From positions 1 through 32,537 of the forward strand of contig JAUPLS010000054.1 of assembly GCA_030836805.1 (NCBI GenBank): a DNA stretch of 32,537 nt. Reading direction: 5' to 3'. Below are positions 1-9,923 of the stretch, piece after piece (within the stretch, counting starts at the first letter, position 1; every line of letters begins with the position of its first letter). A model generated the notes under the pieces. The model ran no database searches. It was not told the DNA's origin and was given only the letters and a program-made list of their open reading frames with translations. The position numbers and the translations under genes were made by a program. This DNA comes from Campylobacterota bacterium. GTDB lineage: Bacteria; Campylobacterota; Campylobacteria; Campylobacterales; Sulfurovaceae.

Positions 1-591
1 TTTTTGTCCTATGCCTTTGACGCCGGGTACATTATCGGACGAATCCCCCAGAAGTGCTTGAAAATCAACAAAATCGCGAGGGCTAACCCCAAATTTTTCG
101 ATACATCCCGCCTCATCGATCTCTTTTTTTTTCACCGAGTCAACCATAACAACGCGGCCATCATCAATCAACTGATACAAATCTTTATCGTGCGAAACAA
201 TACGGACTTTCAAGCCTTTTTCTTTAGCAAATTTTGTCACAGTAGCAATCACATCATCTGCCTCAAAACCATCCCGCGTAAGATTTGCAAAACCCATTTG
301 CTCTATCCACTCGATGGCAACAGGGAGCTGCTTGAGAAGATCTTCCGGAGGAGGTTCACGGTGTGCTTTATACTCCCCGTAGAGATCACTTCTGAATGTT
401 TTTGTTTTGCTGTCCAGCGCAAAAACTAGATATTCCGTACTATGCTCACGATGCAATGAATCAATCAAATTGATAAATCCGGTCAAAAGGCCCGTGGGAA
501 ACCCCTCGGTATTACGCAAAGGAGGCAGTGCAAAATAAGAACGAAAGAAGAAGCCGAAAGTGTCAATCACCGTAATTGTTTTCAATAGCAT
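1..591 (-). CDS. polA: DNA polymerase I, N-terminal 5'-3' exonuclease part (runs off window edge)
   Basis: Minus-strand reading from ATG at 591: MLLKTITVIDTFGFFFRSYFALPPLRNTEGFPTGLLTGF...LVFALDSKTKTFRSDLYGEYKAHREPPPEDLLKQLP...DGFEADDVIATV...SHDKDLYQL...GDSSDNVPGVKGIGQK; open to window start. Typical PolA FEN domain. Confidence 0.93.
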   Translation of the reverse strand, partial: MLLKTITVIDTFGFFFRSYFALPPLRNTEGFPTGLLTGFINLIDSLHREHSTEYLVFALDSKTKTFRSDLYGEYKAHREPPPEDLLKQLPVAIEWIEQMGFANLTRDGFEADDVIATVTKFAKEKGLKVRIVSHDKDLYQLIDDGRVVMVDSVKKKEIDEAGCIEKFGVSPRDFVDFQALLGDSSDNVPGVKGIGQK

Positions 592-717
592 ACCTGTTAT
601 TTTTTTTTATTTTAACCTATTCTTTGTTAGAGGCGGGCTTTTTTGTTTCTTAAGATATTTTTAAGTCATGTATTAGTAATATTTAATTGAATGTATTTAA
701 AATTTGAGGGGGATAAA

Positions 718-1077
718 ATGTCAAATACTCACATTGTAGATCAGGATATTGTTCAGCACGAAAAAGAAACGCTTAAAAAACACAAAAAAACACAAATTTT
801 TTTACAGCAGGAGGTGAATCTCTCCAATACTCCGCTTTTTCTGCCTGAAGGATTGGAGCTGCCTTTTTTGGGAATTTATATTATTTTTTTACCCTATATC
901 GCAGGCGTTCTTTTCGTTTTTTTCTCTGTAGCAAATATGGATTATAAAACTTTTTTATCACTGAATGATAATTTGTTTTTTATCATGAACTGGATGGTCG
1001 GCTACGAGATCATCGCAGCATCCATCCTTCTTATCATTGCTAAAAGTGCTGTTTTATTTCATCTCAAAAATAGTTAA
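718..1077 (+). CDS. small hypothetical membrane protein, about two TM segments
   Basis: ORF 691..1077; the start at 718 (MSNTHIVDQD) is preceded by GAGGGGG. Hydrophobic stretches LPFLGIYIIFLPYIAGVLFVFFSV and FFIMNWMVGYEIIAASILLIIA. Confidence 0.6.
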   Translation: MSNTHIVDQDIVQHEKETLKKHKKTQIFLQQEVNLSNTPLFLPEGLELPFLGIYIIFLPYIAGVLFVFFSVANMDYKTFLSLNDNLFFIMNWMVGYEIIAASILLIIAKSAVLFHLKNS

Positions 1078-1105
1078 AAAAAGACGAAACACTTCGTTTC
1101 TTAAC
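1074..1105. terminator. candidate bidirectional terminator between convergent genes
   Basis: AAAAAAAGACGAAacacTTCGTTTCTTAACTTTTT: imperfect hairpin with A-rich and T-rich flanks between convergent stop codons. Confidence 0.4.
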
Positions 1106-3950
1106 TTTTTGAAGTCTTAGAAGCGGTGCGTTTTTGCATCTCTTCAAACTCCTTGGCGAGGTATTCACCCGTATAGCTTCCTGTTTTTTTATACTCTTTT
1201 GCCAGTTCTTCAGGCGATCCGGTAGCGATAACAAGCCCCCCTTTGTTTCCCCCCTCAGGCCCCATATCGATAACATAATCTGCATTTTTGATCATATCCA
1301 GATTGTGCTCTATCACAACAATTGAATTACCCAGATCGACCAGATGGTGAAGCACCCCCGTCAATCTGTCCACGTCCGCAAAATGTAATCCCGTTGTGGG
1401 CTCATCTAAAATATAAAGTGTTTGACCCGTATCTTTGCGGCTAAGTTCTTTGCTGAGTTTAATACGCTGGGCTTCACCGCCTGAAAGTGTCGTTGCATTT
1501 TGCCCTAAAGCGATATAGTCAAGCCCCACGTCGGCCAAAGTCTTCAGCTTGCTTGCAATGGCAGGAATGGCTTTAAAAAATTCTAAAGCCTCCCCCACGC
1601 TCATAGAGAGTACATCGGCGATGGATTTGCCCTTATAGTGCACCTCTAATGTTTGGGTATTATAGCGTGTACCCTTACAGGCATCGCAACGCACAAGAAC
1701 GTCAGGCAAAAAATGCATCTCGATCTTGATCTGCCCATCACCCTGACACTTCTCACAGCGTCCCCCTTTTACATTAAAAGAGAAACGTCCTATTTTATAT
1801 CCACGAAGTTCTGCTTCTTTGGTCTGAGAAAAAAGCTTTCTTATCTCATCCATAATCCCTGTATATGTGGCAGGATTACTTCGAGGCGTACGCCCTATGG
1901 GGCTTTGATCAAGATAGATCACCTTATCAAGTTTTTCAAGCCCGTTGATCTCTACCCCATCAATTTTATTGATTTTTCTGGCACGATTGAGCAGCTCCCT
2001 GGCAACAGGCAAAAGTGTTTGCAAGATAAGTGAACTCTTACCGCTTCCACTGACGCCGGTCACACATACGAAATTTTGTAACGGTATTCTTACATCGAGA
2101 TCTTTGATATTGTTCAGCGTCACGTTTTTGATCTCTATCCACTCATTTTGCGGCTTGTTGTGAGGGTAACTGATCTCTTTTTTTCCAAACATATAATCTG
2201 CTGTAAGCGTCTTTGCTTTGACTAGCTTGGCAGCGTCCCCTGCAAAAACAATATTTCCGCCGAATTTACCTGCTCCGGGTCCAATATCAACGATATAATC
2301 AGCTGCCAGTATCGTTTCTTTATCGTGTTCTACAACGATGACGGAATTTCCTTTGTCGCGAAGAGAGTTGAGTGTGCGGATAAGCTTCATCGTATCACGT
2401 TCATGCAATCCGATGCTAGGCTCATCAAGCACATACATGACGCCGGTCAGACCGGAACCTATCTGTGAAGCGATACGAATACGTTGCGCTTCTCCTCCGG
2501 ATATGGTTCGCGCATCACGGCTAAGTGAGAGATATCCCAGCCCTACATCATATAAAAAAAAGAGCCTTTCTTGTATCTCTTTAAGAATCGACTGCGCTAT
2601 CATGCTTTGCTGTTCATTCAAGTGCGAAAAACTTTTTTTATCTGCAAAATATGCATAGCTTTTTTCAATCGGCATATCAACCATATCTGCAATATTTTTA
2701 TCCGCAATCCTCACCGCCAAAGTACTGGGGCTCAACCGATGCCCTTGACACTGATCACATACCTTTTCAGTCATATATTCGGATAGGTCTTTTTCTTCTT
2801 TGAACATATCGTGCGCAAATCTGATAACGCCGGGCCATTCACGACTGAGCTTATGTTTCTTCCATATAAAATCAACCGTACCCCCTATGCCATACAGTAT
2901 TGCTTTTTGCTGATACTCAGGAAGTTCTCCGTAAGGAATGCGGATATTGATCCCATTTTGTTCACAAAAAGCTGTTAGGAATTTGGTGTAATAGCTTTTA
3001 TTGAATCCGTACATGATCTTCACTGCGCCCTTGTCTATACTCAGATCGGAATCTATGATTTTTTTAAGATCTATAGCGTATCTGATTCCCAATCCATCAC
3101 AGGCAGGACACGCTCCTTTGGGGGAATTGAAAGAGAAGCTTACAGGCTCCAAGGGCTCGAAGCTGATCTTGCAGTCAAAGCAAGCCAGATGTTCAGAGTA
3201 GTGAAAATGTTCCCTCTCAAGTCCCAACTCTTCAAAATTAAGTACCTCAATTTCCATCTCGCCATAGCTTTCCTTCAGTGCTTTTTCAACATCCTGGCCT
3301 ATGCGGTCGCGGCTTTCCTCCTTCACTGCCACTCTGTCTATAATTACTTTGATTGTATGTTTTTTAGTCTTGGAAAGCTCTATCTCTTCATCCAAACGCA
3401 CCATCACTCCATCCACCATCGCACGCACATACCCTTTGTGGCGTAAAGACTCAAACATATCGGCAAATGCGCCTTTTTTTTCTTTTACCAAGGGTGCCAT
3501 GATAACCAGTTTGGCTCCCTCCGGAAGCTTGAGCACCTCTTCAATGATATCGCTTGCGGACATTGAAGAGATAGGCTTGCCGCATTCATGACAATACTGT
3601 TTTCCTATGCGGGCAAAGAGCAGCCTGAGATAATCGTAGATCTCGGTGATCGTGCCTACCGTTGATCGAGGATTTTTGGAAGTTGTTTTTTGATCTATGG
3701 CGATAGCAGGAATTAACCCCTCTATCTTATCCACATTGGGTTTGCCGGCTTGTCCCAAAAATTGTCTGGCATAGGAAGAGAGTGATTCGATATAGCGACG
3801 CTGTCCTTCTGCATAGAGGGTAGAAAAGGCGAGGGTTGACTTGCCGCTTCCGCTGATTCCGGTAAATACCACCAGTTTATTTTTAGGAATCTGAAGATCT
3901 ATATTTTTTAAGTTGTTCTCTTTTGCCCCAAAAATTTTAATCATATTCAT
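1101..3950 (-). CDS. uvrA: excinuclease ABC subunit UvrA
   Basis: 949 aa; two ABC ATPase modules (GISGSGKSTLAF, GVSGSGKSSL), SGGEAQRI twice, zinc-finger motifs CHECGKPIS, CDQCQG and CEKCQGDG, LDEPSIGLH and LDEPTTGLH. Confidence 0.98.
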   Translation of the reverse strand: MNMIKIFGAKENNLKNIDLQIPKNKLVVFTGISGSGKSTLAFSTLYAEGQRRYIESLSSYARQFLGQAGKPNVDKIEGLIPAIAIDQKTTSKNPRSTVGTITEIYDYLRLLFARIGKQYCHECGKPISSMSASDIIEEVLKLPEGAKLVIMAPLVKEKKGAFADMFESLRHKGYVRAMVDGVMVRLDEEIELSKTKKHTIKVIIDRVAVKEESRDRIGQDVEKALKESYGEMEIEVLNFEELGLEREHFHYSEHLACFDCKISFEPLEPVSFSFNSPKGACPACDGLGIRYAIDLKKIIDSDLSIDKGAVKIMYGFNKSYYTKFLTAFCEQNGINIRIPYGELPEYQQKAILYGIGGTVDFIWKKHKLSREWPGVIRFAHDMFKEEKDLSEYMTEKVCDQCQGHRLSPSTLAVRIADKNIADMVDMPIEKSYAYFADKKSFSHLNEQQSMIAQSILKEIQERLFFLYDVGLGYLSLSRDARTISGGEAQRIRIASQIGSGLTGVMYVLDEPSIGLHERDTMKLIRTLNSLRDKGNSVIVVEHDKETILAADYIVDIGPGAGKFGGNIVFAGDAAKLVKAKTLTADYMFGKKEISYPHNKPQNEWIEIKNVTLNNIKDLDVRIPLQNFVCVTGVSGSGKSSLILQTLLPVARELLNRARKINKIDGVEINGLEKLDKVIYLDQSPIGRTPRSNPATYTGIMDEIRKLFSQTKEAELRGYKIGRFSFNVKGGRCEKCQGDGQIKIEMHFLPDVLVRCDACKGTRYNTQTLEVHYKGKSIADVLSMSVGEALEFFKAIPAIASKLKTLADVGLDYIALGQNATTLSGGEAQRIKLSKELSRKDTGQTLYILDEPTTGLHFADVDRLTGVLHHLVDLGNSIVVIEHNLDMIKNADYVIDMGPEGGNKGGLVIATGSPEELAKEYKKTGSYTGEYLAKEFEEMQKRTASKTSKS

Positions 3951-3954
3951 AGTT

Positions 3955-4692
3955 TTAACCTAAAAGTAATTTATTTGCCGTAATAATCAATATAACAACA
4001 TAAAAAGCGACCAAAGTCTGTTTATAGTGGGTGATTTTAATCTTTTGTAATAACCAAATACCTGCCCAAATCCCAATCAAAGAACCTAAAGCCATTAAAG
4101 CGCCTGCCTGAAAGTTGATCATTCCAAACCAAGAAAGGGTTATAAATGACGAAAGAGAAGTAAACATCACATAAAAAAGGCCGACAGCCGAAGCCTTTTT
4201 AAGGGGAAACCCTAGAAAACTTACCAAAATAGGCGTCATAAGGATCGATCCTCCGACACCCAGCATTCCTGAAAAAACACCGATACCTGCTCCTATCATC
4301 ACATATAAAGGACGGTTCGCAATCTCTGCGTGTATGGGTATCGGATTGGACAGAAAAAGCCGCACTAAAGTAAAAATTACCAAAGAAAGAAAAAACCAGC
4401 CCAAAAGCGATGCATCGAGTATCTTCACCAGATATCCGCCCACTACGGCACCCACGATACCCCCATACCCAAAGTATTGCATTTGGGATGGATTATATGT
4501 CTGTTTTTTGCGGTGAATGAGAGCTCCGGCAAATGAACTTACCGTCATCTGCATCACCGAAATACCGATAGCCTCTTTGATATCAAATCCCAGATAAAGC
4601 AGTATGGGCACACTGACGGTTCCTCCGCCTATACCGAAAAAACCGGACATTACGCCTACAATAATACCGACTGCACCCAACTCGATCAACAT
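3955..4692 (-). CDS. TSUP family (TauE/SafE-like) membrane permease
   Basis: 245 aa polytopic; GVMSGFFGIGGGTVSVPILL and the repeated GVFSGMLGVGGSILMTPILV motifs typical of TauE/SafE. Confidence 0.9.
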   Translation of the reverse strand: MLIELGAVGIIVGVMSGFFGIGGGTVSVPILLYLGFDIKEAIGISVMQMTVSSFAGALIHRKKQTYNPSQMQYFGYGGIVGAVVGGYLVKILDASLLGWFFLSLVIFTLVRLFLSNPIPIHAEIANRPLYVMIGAGIGVFSGMLGVGGSILMTPILVSFLGFPLKKASAVGLFYVMFTSLSSFITLSWFGMINFQAGALMALGSLIGIWAGIWLLQKIKITHYKQTLVAFYVVILIITANKLLLG

Positions 4693-4908
4693 CCTATTTG
4701 TCCCTTATCTCTTAAAGGGGAGATTATAGCATTTTTATTTTTGAATTGATAGGCGCCCGGCATTTTTGCCGATAACTGATCCTTGCTGACATTATCATCT
4801 TTGCCTAAGACCAACAGCCCCTTGCACAGAAAAGATTCTGTTGCCAACCTATCACTTAAAACAAAAAATAAAGCAACCAAAAATAGAATTTTTACCTACC
4901 GGTTTCTT

Positions 4909-5856
4909 TTAGCGAAAATGCGGCTGTGCAAAAAAATCAACCGCCGCCTCTCTCATTTGAAGAGGATTTTCTATCCGGTTAACAAGATCGCGGAAAGCTG
5001 AGGCGCCCTGATAGCCCGCTTTGGAATAAGTGTGCAGATGCTTGCGGAAAAGAATTGCGCCATAATCACCATAGTGTGCCAGCATCTGGTCAAAATGCTC
5101 CAGCACTACTTCTTTGATAAGTTCCGAGGAGACTTTGTCTATGCCCTCTTTCATCTGGTGAAAGATCCAAGGATTTCCTACGGCTGCACGGCCCACCATG
5201 ATCCCATCTGCACCTGTATACTCAAGTACCCATTTTGCTTTATGGGGACTGTCTATATCTCCATTGGCAATAACAGGTATAGATATCGCTTCTTTGATTT
5301 CACGTATCGCATCATAGTCTACAGCTGCTTTAAATTTACCCTGTCTTGTCCGGCCATGCACTGCAATGAAATCTGCTCCGCTGGCTTCACAAATTTTTGC
5401 GATCTCTATGTGGTTTTTACCCTCAAAACCTAGACGAATTTTGACAGACGTATACTCTTTGTTGGAATATTTTTTGATAGTCTCAATGGTTTGTGCCATC
5501 TTTGGAAGATCTGTAAGCAGTGAACTTCCTGCAAGGTTATTCACCACCTTTGGGACAGGACAGCCGCAATTGAGATCAATGACATCTATCCCGTCTTGTT
5601 CGTTGATTATCTCTACGGCTTGTCGTATCACCTTCCGGTCTGATCCGGCTATCTGTACCGAATACGGATTTTCAAGGGGGCTTTTTTCAAGCATTTTGAA
5701 TGTTTTTTGGCTTTTAAATGCAAGCGCATTGGAACTGATCATTTCGCTTACGGTCAGATCTACGCCGAATTTTTTGACAACAGAACGAAAAGGAAGGTCA
5801 GTGTAGCCGGCAAGAGGGGCCAGCACATAGAGAGGTTGTGAAAAATCAAGCTTCAT
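4909..5856 (-). CDS. tRNA-dihydrouridine synthase
   Basis: LAPLAGYTDLPFRSVVKKFG, IDLNCGCPVPKV, IAVHGRTRQGK, IPVIANGDI, GADGIMVGRAAVGNPWIF: Dus family signature. Confidence 0.95.
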   Translation of the reverse strand: MKLDFSQPLYVLAPLAGYTDLPFRSVVKKFGVDLTVSEMISSNALAFKSQKTFKMLEKSPLENPYSVQIAGSDRKVIRQAVEIINEQDGIDVIDLNCGCPVPKVVNNLAGSSLLTDLPKMAQTIETIKKYSNKEYTSVKIRLGFEGKNHIEIAKICEASGADFIAVHGRTRQGKFKAAVDYDAIREIKEAISIPVIANGDIDSPHKAKWVLEYTGADGIMVGRAAVGNPWIFHQMKEGIDKVSSELIKEVVLEHFDQMLAHYGDYGAILFRKHLHTYSKAGYQGASAFRDLVNRIENPLQMREAAVDFFAQPHFR

Positions 5857-6883
5857 TACAAACAGTATCTACCTCTATAAGATCTTCGAGTTTATATTTT
5901 TTATATTCCTGCTTAAGCTCATACAGTGCTCTAAATTTGATAAACTCATTTTCATTCTGCTCATCAAGATATTTTCCAACTTCTTCCAATAGTTCGTATT
6001 CAAAAAGAAGATAAAGATAGGCATTTTGAGCATTAGGATTGTTTTGTTGATACTTTTTAAAAAGTGCCAAATTCTGATCAGGCGTAAATTGCTTCTTAGT
6101 GATGCTGGCAACATAAACAAAATCACTGCATTCAAGTTTTAATCCATCGATAAATTCGTTAAGAATTTCGATATTTAAACCCATATCTTCTGTGCCCCCG
6201 ACCCTCTCAAGCATTACTTTGAAGTTTTTTACGTCAAAGGCTTTTGCATATTTACGTGCTTTATAAAAGGTCTCATTGGCTGCAAAAATCTCTAATGCTT
6301 TATTTTGTACAGCCTTGGAAAATATGGAGGGAGACTTCATCACCTCCTCCACAAACTCTTTATCTGACTCCAAACGATTGAGCCTATTTTGTATCAAGAG
6401 GGGATTGTTCTCGCTAAACAATTTTGTCATTTTGTGTTCTTTAAGATCGACATACTCACCGCTTTTTATCTTTTGAATAAGATTTACAATTTTTGTCAGT
6501 CTTGGATTTAGCCCTTCAACAGTCTCTTTCATATCAATAGAAGCTTTAGCCAAAAGCATGGCCGAATTTTTTATCTCATCCAGCGCATACTTTTGATCTT
6601 TAGGCTCATTCACCAAAGACCAATAAAAGGCATCGTCCAAGGTTGCCGCATCTCTTTGCCATTTTTTTAATTTTAAATAGTTTTTAAATCCATAAAAAAG
6701 CATATGTATGATCGTAAACACCAACAACAAAAGCATAGGCAGGACAACCCAAACAGCCACAGGAAGATTAAAGTGGATCCCCGTAACCTCAAGAAGATAA
6801 TTGTTTGGGTTTACCGTATATACGAACGCCCCCACAATCGCTGCAAAAGTAATTGCAGCAAAAATATATAAACCTATTCTCAT
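5846..6883 (-). CDS. hypothetical membrane-anchored protein
   Basis: 345 aa; two N-terminal TM segments then a charged helical region; overlaps the dus start, suggesting translational coupling. Family not recognised. Confidence 0.7.
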   Translation of the reverse strand: MRIGLYIFAAITFAAIVGAFVYTVNPNNYLLEVTGIHFNLPVAVWVVLPMLLLLVFTIIHMLFYGFKNYLKLKKWQRDAATLDDAFYWSLVNEPKDQKYALDEIKNSAMLLAKASIDMKETVEGLNPRLTKIVNLIQKIKSGEYVDLKEHKMTKLFSENNPLLIQNRLNRLESDKEFVEEVMKSPSIFSKAVQNKALEIFAANETFYKARKYAKAFDVKNFKVMLERVGGTEDMGLNIEILNEFIDGLKLECSDFVYVASITKKQFTPDQNLALFKKYQQNNPNAQNAYLYLLFEYELLEEVGKYLDEQNENEFIKFRALYELKQEYKKYKLEDLIEVDTVCNEA

Positions 6884-6893
6884 GTTTTATCCT

Positions 6894-7250
6894 TTACTTC
6901 TGTTCTTTTTCGTTGATCTCCCGACATGTGATACAAAAACGTGCAAAATTTTTCACCTCTAGACGTTTGCGGCCTATAGGTTCTTCACACATTTCACAAA
7001 TTCCGTAAGTTCCTTTTTTTATTTTATCCAAAGCAAGTTCAATTTCGTTTAATTCTTTACGCTGTTGTATCAAAATTGCACTATCAACTGCACTTTCTGC
7101 AGATGCCGCTGCATAATCTCCCTCATCATTTAAATCAAGATTCCTCATTTCGTCTAACTCAAGTGTCGTTCCGGCAAGATTTTTCTCGATCTGTACCTTT
7201 CTTGCAGTCAATTTTGTTCTAAACTCTTCTATCTGAGATTTGCTAAGCAT
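6894..7250 (-). CDS. DksA/TraR family zinc-finger protein
   Basis: GICEMCEEPIGRKRLEVKNFARFCITCREINE four-Cys C-terminal finger; start set at MLSKSQIEEF (7250) inside ORF 6894..7295. Confidence 0.9.
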   Translation of the reverse strand: MLSKSQIEEFRTKLTARKVQIEKNLAGTTLELDEMRNLDLNDEGDYAAASAESAVDSAILIQQRKELNEIELALDKIKKGTYGICEMCEEPIGRKRLEVKNFARFCITCREINEKEQK

Positions 7251-7260
7251 ATTCGTTTTC

Positions 7261-7722
7261 CTATTTATGATATGGGTGATTGTTATTGATGGCAAGCCCT
7301 CTGAATATCTGCTCCAACAATACCATTTTCACCAGCTTATGTGAAAGCGTTATTTTACCAAATGATATAGCATTATTACATTTAATCAAAAAATCCCTTT
7401 CAAACCCGTAAGCACCGCCGATAAAGAAGTTTATCTCCGTTCTATCCTTAAGCAATTTTGCAAAATCAAAACTATCAACCTCTCTTGAAGAGGGATCCAG
7501 GGCGATACTAACACCCCCGCTTAAATATTTCTGTAGCGCATTCGTATACGATCGCTGTGCTGCCAGTGCGGAAATGTCTTGCGCTTTGGCGATCTCTTTG
7601 TCAAAAATCTCTATCACTTCAACCTTGGCAAAGGGTTTGGCAATCTTTTTGTAATGCTCGATAAGAGGAGTATAAAGCGATTCTTTGCTTTTTCTGTCTA
7701 TAACAATTACATTTATTTTCAT
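7261..7722 (-). CDS. rlmH: 23S rRNA (pseudouridine1915-N3)-methyltransferase RlmH
   Basis: 153 aa; FFIGGAYGFERDF, ISFGKITLSHKLVKMVLLEQIFRGLAINNNHPYHK: C-terminal RlmH signature. Confidence 0.95.
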   Translation of the reverse strand: MKINVIVIDRKSKESLYTPLIEHYKKIAKPFAKVEVIEIFDKEIAKAQDISALAAQRSYTNALQKYLSGGVSIALDPSSREVDSFDFAKLLKDRTEINFFIGGAYGFERDFLIKCNNAISFGKITLSHKLVKMVLLEQIFRGLAINNNHPYHK

Positions 7723-7859
7723 ATCACACCTTTTTTATATATGAAATTGTACTATATAATAAAAAATAATCATATGTAAAAATACTGTTGGCTTTTTTGA
7801 GGCTTATATTTGAGTCATTTTGCATTTTTTGCTATGATTTGACAATGAAAGGAGTGGCA

Positions 7860-8633
7860 ATGAAAAAAATATTTTGGTTGATTTTGCTTGGAGGTTCGAT
7901 GTTGTTCGGAATGGAAGGCAAAGAGATATTTGATGTTAAATGTGCTTCATGCCACAGCTATTATATCCCTCTGAGCGAACTCAAAAAGAACGCCCAGAGC
8001 AACAACACCCTTCTTAAGCTAAAGGCACCCACTCTTAACCAGCTCTCTTTTGGTGTACGCCTAAATATCGGGGACATAAAAGCCGACGAAGAATCACAGC
8101 GCCTGGAAGCGGAAGAGTTTATCGAAAAATATATTGCTGCTCCTGACAGAAAGAAAAATGTCGTACCGCCTGAAATGACAAAATTCTTCACCACTATGCC
8201 AGACATAAAAGAGCCGCTGGATGAAGATGAGATTGAAGCATTAAGCAACTTTATTTTTGACTATGGCGAAGCGATGATGATTGAGCACAGCGCCCCTTTT
8301 GTCAGCTTTGAAAAAGCCAAAGAGTTAGCCAAACAAGAAGATAAAATCATTATGATACGGGGTATTTTGCCTTATTGCAAATGGTGTATCAAGATGGATA
8401 GGGAAGTCATGGTCGAAAAAGAGGTGGTCGAGGCACTGCTGAAAGACTTTGTCGTCGTCAAAACCGATGTAGCACTTGAGAAACTTCCTTTAGGGATGAA
8501 ATCATTGGGAACACCCTCTTTTTACTTTATCGACAAGGACGGCACAACCGTTATTGCCCAAATACAAGGCTACAGGGACAAACAAGAGTTTTTAGAACTG
8601 TTAAGTACCATTCGACAAAAAGTCAAACAATAA
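7860..8633 (+). CDS. periplasmic cytochrome c / thioredoxin-like fusion protein
   Basis: Signal peptide MKKIFWLILLGGSMLFGME after AAAGGAGTGGCA; haem motif CASCH near the N-terminus; C-terminal thioredoxin-like ILPYCKWCIKMD...LGTPSFYFIDKDG. Confidence 0.8.
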   Translation: MKKIFWLILLGGSMLFGMEGKEIFDVKCASCHSYYIPLSELKKNAQSNNTLLKLKAPTLNQLSFGVRLNIGDIKADEESQRLEAEEFIEKYIAAPDRKKNVVPPEMTKFFTTMPDIKEPLDEDEIEALSNFIFDYGEAMMIEHSAPFVSFEKAKELAKQEDKIIMIRGILPYCKWCIKMDREVMVEKEVVEALLKDFVVVKTDVALEKLPLGMKSLGTPSFYFIDKDGTTVIAQIQGYRDKQEFLELLSTIRQKVKQ

Positions 8634-8644
8634 CTGTATTTTTC

Positions 8645-8683
8645 AAACCTTTTTTCATCACCTCCAAGAGGAGAGAAAGGTTT
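8645..8683. terminator. bidirectional terminator hairpin between convergent genes
   Basis: AAACCTTT...CTCCaagaGGAG...AAAGGTTT: 8-bp outer perfect stem and an inner CTCC/GGAG stem between convergent CDS ends. Confidence 0.6.
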
Positions 8684-9923
8684 ATTCGGCCGGCAAAGTA
8701 ATAATAAATTGATTTTCATTGTTTTCATAAGTGTAAATCAACTTCAATTTTAAGACTTCCATAATCGTATAGACAATATACAGCCCCAATCCCAATCCGT
8801 GTCTTTTCTCATGAAAAGGCTGCTGGTAGGCTTGAATATTATGTGTAAATCGTGCTCCTTTATTGGCAAAGACAATGCTTTTTTCTTTGATTGCAATAGA
8901 AACCCGGTGATCGGGGGAATATTTGATGGCATTATCCATGAGATTTTTGAATGCCAAAGAGAGAAGTTCAAAATCGCTCAAAAGTATCAACGGCTTTTCT
9001 TCTGTAATATGCACTTGTTTTTGCACCTCTTCTTCATCAATAAACATCAACTCTACCGCCTGTTCTATGATATCTCTCGCATTATATCTAGACACTTTAA
9101 GCACATATTTTGCTGAGAGCATCTGTTCAACTTTTGAAAATTCTTCTATGAGCAGTTCCAATCGTTCAAATACGGCTTCATAGCTCTCTTTTTGTGAAAC
9201 ATCCTCTAAAAATGCATTGAGCAGCTTTCCTTTGCCGATAGGTGTTTTAAGCTCATGCATGATCATACGCAAAAAAAGTTGTCTAGACTGGATAAGGGAT
9301 TCGAGCTTTTTAAGTGCATTATCAAAAGCATTGGAAACCTCTGCTATCTCATCTTTGGCATCACTTTTAAAGGAAATTTTTAAATCTCCTTGGGCAACCC
9401 TATGGATACGCTCCTGTAAAATTTTCAACGGTTCAAGACTTCGCGTCAGCCACAGATAAAGACCTGACAAAAAGGCCAAACTGATCAAATACCAAAAAAA
9501 TATCTGCCACGGAAACGAATTTTCTTGCTGATCTTCCAAGAGCAGCTCAAAGTGTGGATGTTTTAGCCAAAGATACATTCTTTGTTTGATTTCCAATATC
9601 TCAAATCTACTGTGCAACACCCTTCTTTTTCGCACTGAGTGTGCATGATTGCGAATAGTTTTTATGGTTTGAGCATCGTCTATAAGCTTAAAACTACTCT
9701 CTTTCAGATAAAGGTTAAGACTTGGATCATCAAAATCAAGCCGATCGCCGTTTCGTGCACTTTGCCTAAAATACTTATGAAGAAAAAGCGAAGTTTGTAT
9801 GTAGCGTTTTTCTATTTTTTGAAAATGCTGTGCTTTTTGTATATAAAAATAAGAGGCAAAAAATGCGCTGACAAAAATCAAAGAAACCAAAAAAATAATA
9901 CGTATTTTACTATAAAGAGTCAT
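8682..9923 (-). CDS. sensor histidine kinase (ArsS-like family)
   Basis: Two TM segments, HAMP-like region, FLRMIMHELKTPIGKGKLL H-box, NLMDNAIKYSP N-box, GLGLGLYIV G-box. Confidence 0.88.
   Translation of the reverse strand: MTLYSKIRIIFLVSLIFVSAFFASYFYIQKAQHFQKIEKRYIQTSLFLHKYFRQSARNGDRLDFDDPSLNLYLKESSFKLIDDAQTIKTIRNHAHSVRKRRVLHSRFEILEIKQRMYLWLKHPHFELLLEDQQENSFPWQIFFWYLISLAFLSGLYLWLTRSLEPLKILQERIHRVAQGDLKISFKSDAKDEIAEVSNAFDNALKKLESLIQSRQLFLRMIMHELKTPIGKGKLLNAFLEDVSQKESYEAVFERLELLIEEFSKVEQMLSAKYVLKVSRYNARDIIEQAVELMFIDEEEVQKQVHITEEKPLILLSDFELLSLAFKNLMDNAIKYSPDHRVSIAIKEKSIVFANKGARFTHNIQAYQQPFHEKRHGLGLGLYIVYTIMEVLKLKLIYTYENNENQFIITLPAE

Noticed and set aside
4-429. Plus-strand 141-aa ORF
   Set aside because: Antisense to a clear polA reading frame; composition is not protein-like.
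1134-3591. Many plus-strand ORFs across 1.1-3.6 kb
   Set aside because: All lie antisense to uvrA; no recognisable motifs.
4686-4880. 64-aa minus-strand ORF with a hydrophobic N-terminus between the TSUP and dus genes
   Set aside because: Could be a small secreted peptide or a decayed gene, but the start codon and RBS are poor and no family is recognisable.
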